From: Poteriospumella lacustris | Taxonomy: Eukaryota > Sar > Chrysophyceae > Chromulinales > Dinobryaceae | Direction: 5' to 3' | DNA: 64,000 nucleotides | Assembly (NCBI GenBank): GCA_008000375.1 | Contig: SMOI01000032.1 | Span: 94,080-158,079, forward strand | In this document: positions 10,547 through 22,100 of the stretch, one piece after another | How the letters are laid out: each line of letters starts with the position of its first letter | Position numbering within the stretch: position 1 is the first letter of the stretch | Made by a program: the position numbers and the translations under genes | Notes under the pieces: model-generated | Database searches by the model: none | What the model was told of the DNA's origin: nothing | The model's input: only the letters and a program-made list of their open reading frames with translations

Positions 10547-12378
10547 CTACGTGACGACGGGGCGGTGCAGCAGCAGGCACATGCGACGATGCTGGGCGAT
10601 GCTGCGTTCGGAGGCGAAGGATCGATGGCAGAGGTCGCAGGCGATGGTGAATTGCAGGTCGCGAGGGGCGAAGAGGGCCTGGTGCTCGTCCTTGTCGTGG
10701 GCGTCCGTGAACGCCCATCCGCAGACGGCACAGGTCTCGGCTGCGGCAGACACTGCAGCAGTGGACTGAGCTACTGTTGCTGTGGACTGAGCCGCTGCTG
10801 CTGTGGCTGTACCAGCGATGACAGACGACGACGAAGACGAAGATGGCAGCTGCGACAGTGCGGTGGACAACGCCACGTGCTTCGCGAGTCGATGCTGCAG
10901 GAGCGCCTCTTGGTTGGAGAACGAGCGGTCGCAGTCGAGACACCGCCACACCGCCACCGACGAAGAGGACGCCGCCAACAACGGGGCGCAGGCCGCGGTG
11001 TCAGTGGCGTGTGTCGACGGGGGCTGGAGTCCGGTGTCCACGGCCAGTGCGGCATCGCGGAGCAAGAGACGCTTCTTTGGCGGCTCTGTCGCGGTGTCTG
11101 CGTGGGGCCCGGTGGCGGAGGAGGCATCGGCTCGTTGCTGCTCCTGCTGCAGCTGCTGCTCGACCAACACGTGCATGGTGTACACGTGCGTGCGCACGCC
11201 CTGTACGAAGCAAACGTCAACCGCACCGTTAAGCGATACCCCCCGCGAAGTGTCAACCCATCCCACAAGAAACCGTCGCGTACCTGTTCAGCGGGGAAGC
11301 GCTTGTGACACGTGAGACACTCGAAGAGCGTCGATGATGCTGCTGTGCACGTCGGTGACGCTGCAGCTTCCGCCGCATCTTCCGCCGCAGCGGTGACGAT
11401 CCGGAATCGACCTTCGACGAGCTGGTGCATCTTTCGCTGCTTCGTCTTCTGCTCTTGGTGTAGCTGCTGCTTCGACGTCGCCTTCCCGACCGTCCCGTCG
11501 GCAGTCGCATCTGGAACGGCGACCGTGGGCGACGTCGTTGACGTCGCCATCGTCACTTGATCTGACAACAACCGCAAGAGGTTGGCGATAGTGCTCTGAT
11601 GCTCCTTGTTCATGGAATGGGCCAGGCGAAACGAATAATGGAAACACGAGCCCACGCGTTGGCGAAAGGATTTGCCCGTCTGATGGCGACGGAAGTCGTA
11701 GCCTGGCCAATGCGCCTCATTCACCGTCAGTTTGTCCGTCAAGACGAAGCCTCTCTTATCCGCGGCCTCCTTTCTGTACAAACAGAACAGAACAAAACAT
11801 AGGACGATGAAGTGCGACGGGTAGGTGGACGACGTGGGGCGAGGCAAGGCAGCGCTGCACCGCCGCATAAAATGGTCACGTACAGTTGCCAGCCAAACTC
11901 TTGGCTCTCTGCAAGTGCAATATGCACGTAACCAAACTCGTGAAGAACATCTTTGCAGCTTTCAAACAGGTGAGACAAGAAGGCTTGATGACGCAGAAGG
12001 TCTTCAAAGCCCAAATGAGGGAAATTGAAGACGATTTGGTCGAAGACTTCGTCTGCAAAGGCCTCGCTTAAATGAATGGCATCGACATCGTTTTGAACGC
12101 GCACATGGTCACGTAGTCGTGCCGAAGCCATCTCCTGCAGCACATGGTTGGACTCGGGGTATTTCTCCAGTAGTTTCTCGGTGGTGTCGAATGTGGTGGC
12201 CGTCACGGACCAGTCGTTGAGACTCTCCACTGAAGAGTCGCGCAGTCGTCGACTCAGCGCCAATGAGAAACTGAGATTTCCATCTCCTATGAAGATCCCA
12301 TCATAAGTTCAAAATGGGACTATGGCACCCATGCAAGCAAATGGAGGCTAGTTACCTACCTAACGTCAGAATTTTCAT
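10547..12378 (-). CDS. BMT5-like (DUF2431) rRNA uracil-N3 methyltransferase fused to C2H2 zinc fingers
   Basis: Four exons: 12378-12360, 12286-11884, 11773-11284, 11200-10547, 521 residues; all joins GT-AG and in frame. The tiny first exon and the second together give MKILTLGDGNLSFSLAL, the SAM-binding opening of the BMT5/DUF2431 family. Next come VTATTFDTTEKLLEKYP, then VDAIHL, then FDQIVFNFPHLG, and in exon 3 WPGYDFRRH, all family signatures. Yeast BMT5 methylates N3 of a uridine in 25S rRNA. After a Ser/Ala/Thr linker, four finger-like units follow: CLTCHKRF...H...H, CLDCDRSF...H...H, a degenerate CAVCGWAF...H, and CDLCHRSF...H...C. Intron 3 interrupts the first finger. The finger extension is not part of the yeast enzyme and may bind RNA. 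Confidence 0.85.
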
Positions 12379-12845
12379 CTCCGTTGCTTCGTCGAAAGAG
12401 AAACTGAATGGCCTTGCACACAACGAGACACCTCAAGAGAAAGAAGAAACCAAGACGATACTTGAAGATTCTTTGGAGAACGTCAGTCTGCACACGACCA
12501 CAGGAGGCGCATGAATGGAATGATGTTGACCATTGATTGACCATTGATGCATTGCTCATGCATTGCTCTCTCTTCTTGCTCCTCTCTTGGCTCTCGCCCA
12601 TATTTTTGTAACGCCTTTTGGCCTACACGACGACGACGATGACGTCTTTGGTTTGGCATTTGAAAAAAATTGGATTCCGGATTCGATATGTAAATGTCGA
12701 CCTTGCTGTGGGGGCAGGATCAGAAAACGATTCTCGGGTGGTTTCCCACGTTATGTGGAGACACGGAAGAGGGTAAGACTACCCCCACGGCGCTCTTTAA
12801 CACAGCTTCTCAAGCGACAACTAGTGGTACCGACCGGGTGCAACC
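12379..12845. other. Divergent intergenic region (BMT5-ZnF / FkbM-like)
   Basis: No gene seen. Two divergently transcribed genes start on either side. A short CATTGATTGACCATTGATGCATTG repeat-like stretch lies near 12530-12557. Confidence 0.4.
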
Positions 12846-13963
12846 ATGGTGCGACCTAAAGTGTGGGCTGTATTCATCTCCGCAACATGCTTTCTGATTT
12901 TACTATCCGTGAAGACTATTGTGGCGGCAAACAAAATCTCCGTCTCCACGGGTGAGCAAGCAATCAATTGGCGCGAAGCAGAAATGCTGTCGAGGCGAAG
13001 GAAACGAAACAAACAACGTCAGTCACAGCGCTTAAAGCACCTTCAAATGCTAAACGCAGAGATGATGGTCACTGTTGGCGCGGTATCAAATGAAAGCAGC
13101 CTCTTCTTTCGCAAATTTGACGAATCCGCGGTCAGTGTGACTGACAAGGAAGGAAAGCTGCAAACGAAGTGCTCCTTCGCCGCCGCGGACTGCAGTATGG
13201 AACTTCAAGAACAGGAAGCTGTTGCCAAATATATATCAGAGAAAGACTCCGTGTTAGAGGTATGCAATTTTCCTCGTTTTTCTCTCCGTGTGTAGTGAGC
13301 AATGTGACACTTTGTTGTGTGCCGCCGGTACAGCTCGGTGGACGATTTGGCACCACGTCGTGTGCGATCGCTTCACAGCAACGGAATTCGGGGAAGTTAG
13401 TGGTGGTTGAACCGGATCGCGACGTATGGTTTATTTTAGCCCACAACCAACAGCTGCATCGTTGCAGCTTCTGGACCTTTCGTGGCGCTGTGTCCCACAC
13501 CCCAGTCGTCGTGTCCTCGGCCGAATACGCCACACGAGCCATTTCCAGCCCAAGCGCCAGCAGCCCCACCAATAAAGCACCCGTTGTTGTTATGAACTAC
13601 TTTGCGCTACAGAAAGCTGTGAATATGTCGTTTACTGCCATCTTAATCGACTGCGAAGGTTGTATCGAGCAGCTGTTCGCGCTGCCTCCGACACATCGTC
13701 CAGCTGGCGACTCTTCTTCGTTCACCAACAACGAACTCGACATTAGCGAAGCACAAGCGAAGCATGTACGAACCATGCTCGAGACTGTGAAGACCATTAT
13801 CATTGAGACCGACATGAAGCAACAGACACCTCACTGCCAACACGACTGCGTCAACTACCACAAATGGTTTGCTCTCTTCAGTCGCTTGGGCTACAAGCAA
13901 ACGCATTCCGCTAGAGATGTAGTATATTCGTTTATTGATCATGTCGTGTTTTCGCGAGTATAA
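12846..13963 (+). CDS. Membrane-anchored FkbM-like SAM-dependent methyltransferase
   Basis: Two exons: 12846-13259 and 13334-13963, 347 residues. Residues 7-28 (WAVFISATCFLILLSVKTIV) form an N-terminal anchor, followed by a basic helix. Splicing joins VLE to LGGRFGTTSCAIA, producing the glycine-rich motif I of class I methyltransferases; LVVVEPD is motif II with the ribose-binding acid. FTAILIDCEGCIEQLF resembles the FkbM D-x-EG motif. FkbM enzymes are usually O-methyltransferases, often on sugars or lipids. The anchor suggests a secretory-pathway location. Substrate unknown. Confidence 0.7.
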
Positions 13964-14377
13964 GCCATTGAAACTAATCAATACAGACGGTATGCACCCA
14001 GTGCCCTGTGAGGAGTGAGGAGGACAGGACATGAAGTGTACATTAAATCGTCCCAATATATGTGCTTATAGAGTTAGTATGTGGACGCCATGTTGTACGT
14101 GGGGGTGGTGTTTGTTGACCGTTTTCAAAAGACTTTTTTCAAGCTGCCGCCGTCCCAGGTCCTCTGCAACATCGATACGAAGCCCCATGGAGACCTTGCT
14201 TGCTGCAGACGATTGACGCACAAGTGATTTGGCGCTCGACTACTCTTTTGTATTCTCAAGAGCGATCCCGATAAACACACCTGTGTGTGAACTGACTTTG
14301 TTTCGTTTTCGTATTGTGGCTCTTCCTTCAAACGACATTATTGCATTCGACCTTAGCAAGCATTTTACCGCCAAGCC
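13964..14377. other. Intergenic, tandem genes
   Basis: No gene seen between two plus-strand genes; it must include the 3' end of one transcript and the promoter of the next. Confidence 0.4.
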
Positions 14378-15197
14378 ATGTCATCATTCAAAGCCAAGCA
14401 ACGGAAATGGCTACGAGAAGCTTCCATGCGTCGCTTGTCCCAAATTGTCAAAGATAAAACAGAGTTGATTGACAGCGCGCAGAAGTTGCGTATGAACGTC
14501 GCTACCATCGAGGGCCTCGAAGAAAGTGGCCTCAGCAAACAGTCGATTCAACATCTGGAGAATTGGGTGGAAGGTATGTAACGCTGTGTATCTTCTTGAT
14601 ATCCCTGTGTGTCCCTGTGCTCATCGCGCGGCTGGTCTTTGGTAGGCGTCGAATCCGGCCGCGAATGCATGTTTGCTCTCCTCGACACACTGCACAACAG
14701 CAAGGACATTGCCCCGTCCACCAAAACGGGTCAATTCAAACCCTTGGATGTGGTACAAGCCCTGTTAAACCTCCCCGAAGAGTTTCTCTGTGACCACGGC
14801 TACCTCTTCGAGAAGGTGTTCAGCCGGCCACCGGCGACCGTCGTGAAGGAAGCGGTGCAGATCATCGTCAAGAAGGCCGAGGAACAGAACTCCTCCTCTC
14901 TGGGCCTGCAGCAAATCAATTTGGCCCTCAAACAGCTGCGGTTGGATGCGATTTGCTCGGCGAATCCCATCGTCGAACCGGTCGCTGTCGCCGCTGCGGC
15001 GACGAGTGACGACGCACCGACCGGTGAAGTCGACGAAACGAAGGACCACGAGGCTGCCGCAGACACCATCGACGATCACGTCCGCCAGCAAATCGTACTG
15101 CGCGTCAAAATCATCACCGAACTGCTGCGGATTCACATCAAAACGATGGCGAAGCGCAAAACCGCCGCCGCGCTGCACTTGGCCGGGAAAAAGCCTC

Positions 15198-15229
<32 letters not shown>

Positions 15230-18200
15230 GCGCATCGTTTCAACGCCTTCCACAACAACGACCCCGACCGTCTCGACGACGACGGCGACGAAGACGACGC
15301 CGCAACCGACGCCGCCGCCTTCGACTTGCGCAAGCTGCGCGAATTCGTGTCGACGCCGGTGCAGGAGGTGCACGCGCAGGCAATGCAGTCGCCCGCCGAG
15401 TCGCTCGAGCAAACGAACACCGTGTTGAAGCCGTATCTACGCCGCCTGTCCTCGTTGAAGATGCTCCTCACGACGCAGTTGAACGAACTGCGCGACAGCA
15501 AGGCCTTTCTGTCGCTGGGCCTGTCGCCCGACGCGTCGGACGAGGACATCAAACGCGCCTACCGCGTCCTCGCCGTCCGCTTGCACCCGGACAAACCCGG
15601 CGGTGACACGGCCAAGTTCCAACAGCTGCAAGCCATGTACCAAGAGGTGCTCAAGCGACGCAAAACCAAACGCGACGAAGACGACGCCGTGCAGCAAATG
15701 AAAGCGAAACGCCAAGAGGCGCAGCAGGCGCAGGCGCAGTACCGGCGGCAGCGTGACAGCGGCCGGGCACCGTCGGCGACGACCGCCGCGAAGGAGAACG
15801 AGGACGAGGACGGGGACGAGGACACGGCAGGCGCGAACGACGCCACCGCTGCCGCGGACGAGGACGAGGACCGCGAGCTCGACGAGCTGCTGCGCAAAAT
15901 CGACCGCGATTTGCAGCGCGACGCCGAGGACCTCGCCGGCTTCTCGACGCAAAAGGCGCAGCTCAAACGTCGCGGTGGACTCGCGACGGACGATGAAAGC
16001 GAAGAAGAGAAGCCCCGCCACCGCCGCGCCAACGACAGCGACGACGGCAACGACAGCGACGGCGACGGTGACGGCGACAAGGAGAACCTCCACGAGGGCA
16101 GCGAGAACGACGCCTCCAGCACCGGCGACTCCCCGCGACGCAGCAGCGACACGAAGCCGCCGTCTACGACCCGTCGCACCGCCGCCTCGCAGCCGTCGTC
16201 GTCGTCGTTTTCATCGTCGCCCGATGAACCCGACGCAGAAGCGGAGGCGCTGCCGGGCGACGGCGGCGAACCGCTCGTCGAAGACGTCGACGACGACGAA
16301 GACGACGATGTCGACGTCCTCGGCGGCGGACGCTTCGGCAGCAGCGGTAGCCGTCGCGTGCCGTCGTCATCCTCGTCGTCCTCGTCGTCGTCCGCGCACA
16401 ACGGCAGCCGGTTGGCGGCCGCGCTGCTCAAACTCGCGCTGCCGGACCGGCCCACGGGCCCGTTCCCGACGGACGAAGCGCACGCGGCGGCGCTGGTCCA
16501 ATACACCGCGACGCTGCTGCCACTGCTCCACCAGGCGGCGAGTCAAGCGACGCAGGCGACGCAGCGCCTGATCAAGTGGCAGAAACAGTGGGACAAGCTC
16601 TTCAAAGACGCGGCGCTCACGTCGACGCAGCGTCTCGACCGCCTGTTGCACGTCGCGGTCCAGGCGCTCGGCGGCCACGTCGCCTTCATCGACCACATCT
16701 CGGCGCCGTCGACGTCGCTGTCGATGCCCTCGGCGTCGACGTTTCACGAGGCGCAGCGGCAGCGGCTGCTCGCGTCCCCGATCCGCGCGGTGGCGCCCGC
16801 GTTGGAGGTCGTCTGCGACATCAGCCAGCGCATCGCGGCGACGGGCATGTCGCTCGCCTCGGACTGCGGCACCGATTACATGGCCGCGATCAGCTTGGAA
16901 ACGACGTTTCTCCGCGAGATCGAAGGGACGATGAACGACTCGTTGGGCTGTCTGCGCGCGGTCGTGCCGCTGTCCACGTCGCTCGACCAGCTCATGTCCT
17001 GCGTCCAGCGCGCCTACGACACCCAGCGGCTCACCCTGTCCTCCTCCTCGTCGCTGTCCTCGTCGCTGGCGGCGTCCTCGACGCTGGTGGACCTCCTCGC
17101 GGACATGATGCGCACGGCGATGAAGAACGCGGTGGGTAGCCACTGCGGCGCGGTCGACGGGCTCATGGCAGCGGCGACGACCGCGACGGCGTTGTCCGAG
17201 CGGCTGCGCGACTTGCAGAGCAAGGTACAGCGCCAGGTGCTGCTCGACGCGAAGCGACACGCCGACTACGAGCGCATGCGCCACGAAGAGGAAGAAGAGT
17301 ACAGCGCCGAGGACCGCGAGGCGATGCGTCGTGCGCGGTCGATGCAGCAGCAGCCGCCGTCGCCGCGGTCCAAAGACGGCGCCGACGGCGACGAGGACAA
17401 CGACGAGGACAACGATGGCGACGAGGCGCAGCAGCGAAAGAACGGCGCCGCGGCGGAGGACGACGACGGCGTCGACCCGTTGACCGGCGAGGCGCTGCGC
17501 GGCATGGACCTGCTGAAGCACAAGATCCGCAAGTTGCAGGTGCAGCTGTACCTGCAGCAGGTCGCGGCGCTGCAGACGATGAACGCCGAGACCGTGACGC
17601 TGCAGGACCACATCCTCCGCGAGCTGCAGTCGATGACCTTCCTCGCCGCCCCGAAGGCGACGACGCCAGCAGCGGCAGCCATAGCCACGGCCACAGCCAC
17701 GGCCACAGCGACGGCGACGGCGGCGGTGGCGGTGCAGGGCGTGTCGTCGGAGGTCGTCGAGAGCGTCGTGTCGCTCGTCGCCGAGATGCTCGACGCGTCG
17801 TTGGCGCAGTTTCGGCTGCAGTATCAGCAGCATCGTCCGTCGCTGTCGTCGCCGTCGCTGCCGTCGCTGTCGTCGCTGTCGTCGCGCCCGACGGACACGT
17901 TCGTGACGCAGCTGATCCACACGTACACGACGAGCGACGAGCGCGCGGCGAGTGCGCGGCGCCTGCGACACGGCGTCGACCGCGACTGGGTCGCCGAGGC
18001 GCTGACGAAGCACCTCGTCTGGTGCGTCGACGTCGTGCTGAGCGACCACAGCCACGTCGCCCTTCCGACGCTGCTGACGCAGGCCGAATTCACCGTCCCC
18101 GCCCCCGACGCTGACGCCGACACCGACGCTGGCGCTGGGGCCGATGGCGCAGAGACGACCGAGCCCACCGCCGCGCCAACGCCACCGCCACCGCCGCCAC

Positions 18201-18364
18201 CAGCGCCGCCAGCGCCGAAGATGATGCCGAAGGTGGCGCTGTGGCCCGACTACCGCGCGAAGACGCTGTACCTGGCGTCGGTCCTGGACCTGGCCGCCGT
18301 GCGCCATTTGCTCTTCGCCGAGCTGCCGCAGAAGCTGCAGGAGATCTTCGCCGAAGACGACTGA
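14378..18364 (+). CDS. Large J-domain protein (class C DNAJ-like)
   Basis: Two exons: 14378-14573 and 14646-18364, 1304 residues. A helical N-terminal region (residues 1-200) of unknown family precedes a J domain at about residues 349-405: KAFLSLGLSPDASDEDIKRA, then LHPDKPGGDTAKF with the HPD triad near residue 379, the element that stimulates Hsp70 ATPase. There is no G/F region or zinc finger, so it is a class C J protein. The following 300 residues are charged low complexity (poly-Asp, poly-Ser), then a long mostly helical C-terminal half that I do not recognise. Coding GC is very high with long GAC/GCG/TCG runs, so large antisense frames appear but are artefacts. Confidence 0.78.
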
Positions 18365-19132
18365 GCCCCTCACGCCCAGTGCCCAGTGCCCAGTGCCCTG
18401 TACCACCCCTCACCCTCTCCGCCTCCACCGCCGCAGCCGTAGCGGCGGCCGTGTCGGTTTCGTTCTAATTATTGGCGCCCGGTCGGCGCGTCTACACACA
18501 CACACACACACACACACACCGCCCCAAAGACACATGCTACAGCTACAGCTACAGAGACACCGCTACAGCTACGGAGACACAGCTACAAACACACAGCTAC
18601 AAACACACAGCTACAGCTACAGCTTCATACGTCACCGACACCGCATGCGGCTCGTAACCAGGACACACACACACACGACACACACACACGCCACAACAGC
18701 AACAGCAGCAACAGCAACAACTGCAGGACACAGAGACACAGAGACAGACACACACTGAGATATATACAGACACCGACGCCGATACCGACAGTGGAGGGGA
18801 GCAGAACAGCTACAGCTGCAGCAATAGCAGAAGCAATAGCAATAGCCACAGGAATGGCGGAGAGAACAACGGCCTGATCCACCAACGGAGGAGGAAGAGC
18901 AGGGGGGGGCGACGAGGAGGACCCAGAACAGACGAGAACAGCGACGAAACGACACTGCTGCAGAGAGAGAGACACCGACACCGACACCGACACAGCTACA
19001 GCTACAGCTACAGAGACAGCCATCGACACAGCTCTCGATACAACTACAGACACAGACACAGACAAAGATAGAGGCACAGCTACAGACCGGCTTCAGCTGC
19101 AGACACAGACACAGACACAGACACGGCTGGGG
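18365..19132. repeat. Satellite-like spacer of (AC)n and ACAGCTAC-type repeats
   Basis: Between two convergent genes. CA dinucleotides at 18494-18522, arrays of CAGCTA units at 18538-18622 and 18990-19020, GACACA units at 18660-19130. The unit drifts gradually from CA to ACAGCTA to GACACA, suggesting slippage expansion. No coding signal. Confidence 0.8.
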
Positions 19133-22100
19133 TCACTTGTGTTTGGCGTCTTTGCCGCCGTCGCTCGGTGGCCGCGGCGCCATCGAGTACGTCCACTGGC
19201 CATTGAGGTCGCGGGCCACGTGCTGGTTGCAGGCCTGCACGTGGAAGGCCACGCGGGCCACCGCCGCAGCCGCAGCCGCAGCGGTCGTCGGTTTACTCCG
19301 CGACGACGGCCACGGCGACGACGGCGTCGCGGGCGTCCCGCCGCCCTCCGCAGCGTCGGCGTCGGCGTCGCCTGCGCCGTCTGCGTCACCGCTACCGCCA
19401 ACGCCGCTGTGGGGACAGACGGCGACGAAGAGGTCGCGTTGGCTGCGCAGTCGCTCGAGGCCGCGAATCGGGACGATGCGCTGCGGCGCCCCCGACGACA
19501 GCGACACGTTTTTCTTCCGCAACAGACCACCGCCGCCACCGCCACCACCGCTGCCCCAGCCGCCGCCGCCACCGCCACCACCGCCGCCACCGCCGCTGCT
19601 GGCCTTCAGAATCGACTTCGTCGGCGTCGCTGTCGCCGCCGTCGCCGCCGTCGCTGCGGTGGCCGAGGGGTTCATCAGCGGCGGCAAGAAACGCGTCGTC
19701 GCCGTCGCCGTCGTCGTCGTGGTGGTCGACTTCGTCGCCGTCGCCGTCGATGGTGGCGGCGGCTTCGCGACGAGCAGCCGGTCGAGCGGGTCGTCGTAGT
19801 CGCCGTTGGTGTTCAGGCGCAGCGCCTGTGTCGCCGCCTGTGTCGCCGCGACCCGCTCGGCGTCCTTCTCGACGGCGAGGTCGATCTCCGCGAGCCACGG
19901 CCGCGGCCCCGCCAGCGTCAGACAGCCCAACATCTGGCGCAGCCGCACGTCCGGCGGGGCGACGTGCGCGTAGGCCGCGTCGCCGATGTTCATGTCGAAC
20001 GTGACGATGCCGCGCATCGGCAGCGACTCTTCGGTGAGCCAGTTGCGGTTCAAGGTCCACGCGGGCACCGGGGCGATGCCGCGGACGAAGTGGTAGACCT
20101 TGTGGCCCCACTGCGGCTGCGGCAACGCCACCGCCGCCGCGGCAGAGCCACCGCCGCCCGTCGACGAGGACGACGTCGCCGTCACCGTCATTGCTGTGGC
20201 GCTGGCGGCGGCGGCTGCTGCCGATGGCCCTGTCGCCGCCGATGCGGCAGCAGCACCGCCGCCGCTGCCGCCAGCTGCAGCCGCCGACGACGTCGCCGTC
20301 GCCGTCGCCGATGCGACGGGCAGCGGCTCGGCGAAGGACACGTCGATGTGCATCTTCAGACACTGGCGCTCCTCCCACCGCGACAGGTCGAACGACCAGC
20401 CGCCCGCCACGCGACCCGTCGCGCACCAATTCAACACGCCGATGCGCGCCACCAACGCCGCTTGTTCCTCCGCCGACAGTACCTGCCACAGCAGATCCGC
20501 GTGCCACAGGTCGACGAGGCGGTCGAAGAGAATCACCACCAGTTCCACACGGTACGAACCCAGATTCGACCGCGCCGCGCGTCCGACGCTGCCGAAGACG
20601 TCGAGAATCAGCGCCAGCTGCCGACACTCGAGCCAGAAGTGGCTCAGCTCCAACTCGAAGAACTCCAACAGCGCCGCCGACTTGTGCTCGTCGCTGCCGC
20701 GGCCGTCGCGGACGATGTCCTGCATCCGCTGGCCCCACTGACGCAGCTTGTTCGCCGCGCGGCTGCCCTGCTTCGTGAACGAGCGAAAGCCGCGCAGCGC
20801 GTCCTGGGCGATGTCCTGGTCGATGCTGTTCATGTAACCGTGGCCCGTGAACGACTCGTGGACGTGGCTGTACGAGCGCTGCTGGCTGCTGAGCATCGGG
20901 GCGGGTGGCCCCGCGGGCGATGCGCCGCCGCCTGTCGCAGCCGCAGCGGCGGCGGCGGTGGCAACGGCGGCGCTGTCGCCGCCGAGCTGCAGCGCTTGGA
21001 CCGTTTCGCGTACGGCGCGAAGTGTTTCGTCGTCGACCCCTTCGGCGAACGACGGCGTCGCAGAACCAGCGCCACCGACACCGGCGGCGCTGACGGCAGC
21101 CGCCGCTGCAGCCGCCGCGGCGGCGATGTCGTCGCCGGCCGCGAGCGTTGGCCCGTGCGTCGCTCCGCCACCGCCCCCGCCCCCGCCCCCGCCGCCGATG
21201 GTCACCGACTTTCGTTTCTGCGCGCGATGGCTGCGCTTCGTGGCGCCGTACGCGGCCTGTGCCTGCTGCGACTGCTGCGGCTGCTGTTGCTGCTTCCGCG
21301 ACAACCCGCGCGCCTTGCCACCGCCCGACGACGACGACGTCGACGACTGCGCACCGCTGGCGGCGGTCGCGTCGGTGGCGAGTGGCGTCGCTTGTGTCGC
21401 GATGGCTTCGCGGAGAAACGCTTTCTTCCGACTGGCGCCCCGCAGCGCCAGCGAGTTGTACATGACGTGGAGGTGGTCGTTGACGGCGACGGCGCGGCCC
21501 AGGTCCTGGCGGTACACGTGCGTCGCGTTCTCCGGCAGCCAGTTGCGTCGACACGTCGCTTGCATCGACCGCAGGCGCTCGACGGCCCAGGGCACTTCGT
21601 CGTCGGTCAACAGGCGACTGAGCAAGAGACAATCGACGATGGCGTCGTCGGCGACCGCGTGGCAGTGGCGCACGTTCGGGCGACACAGGTCGACGAAGTC
21701 GAATTCCAACCGACCGCGCGTGGGCATATTCGCGGCGAAGGCGGCGGGCGAAATGAGCTGCTCGGGCCAGACGTTGGCGAAGGTGGGCAGGTTGCCGTTG
21801 GTCGCGTTGGCCACGTCGACGTCCAGACCGCCACCACCGCCACCGCCACCGCCGCTGGGCCCATCGCTGCCACCGCCGCCGTTGCCACCGCCGCCGTCGT
21901 TGGAGTCGCCTCCGCCGCCGCTGCTGCTGCCGCCACCGTTGCCGCCCACCGCATCGCTTCCGCTGCCACCGCCGGTGGCCCCCACTCCCGCCGCCTTCGC
22001 CCCGCCGTCACCAGCGCCCGCTCCACTCGCCCCGCCACCGCCGCCACCACCGCTACCGCTGCCACCGCTACCACCGCCACTGCCTCCACTGCTGCCGCTC

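Noticed and set aside
16367-18406. 679-residue minus-strand open frame.
   Set aside because: Antisense to the J-domain gene; composition is Arg/His-rich with no domain.
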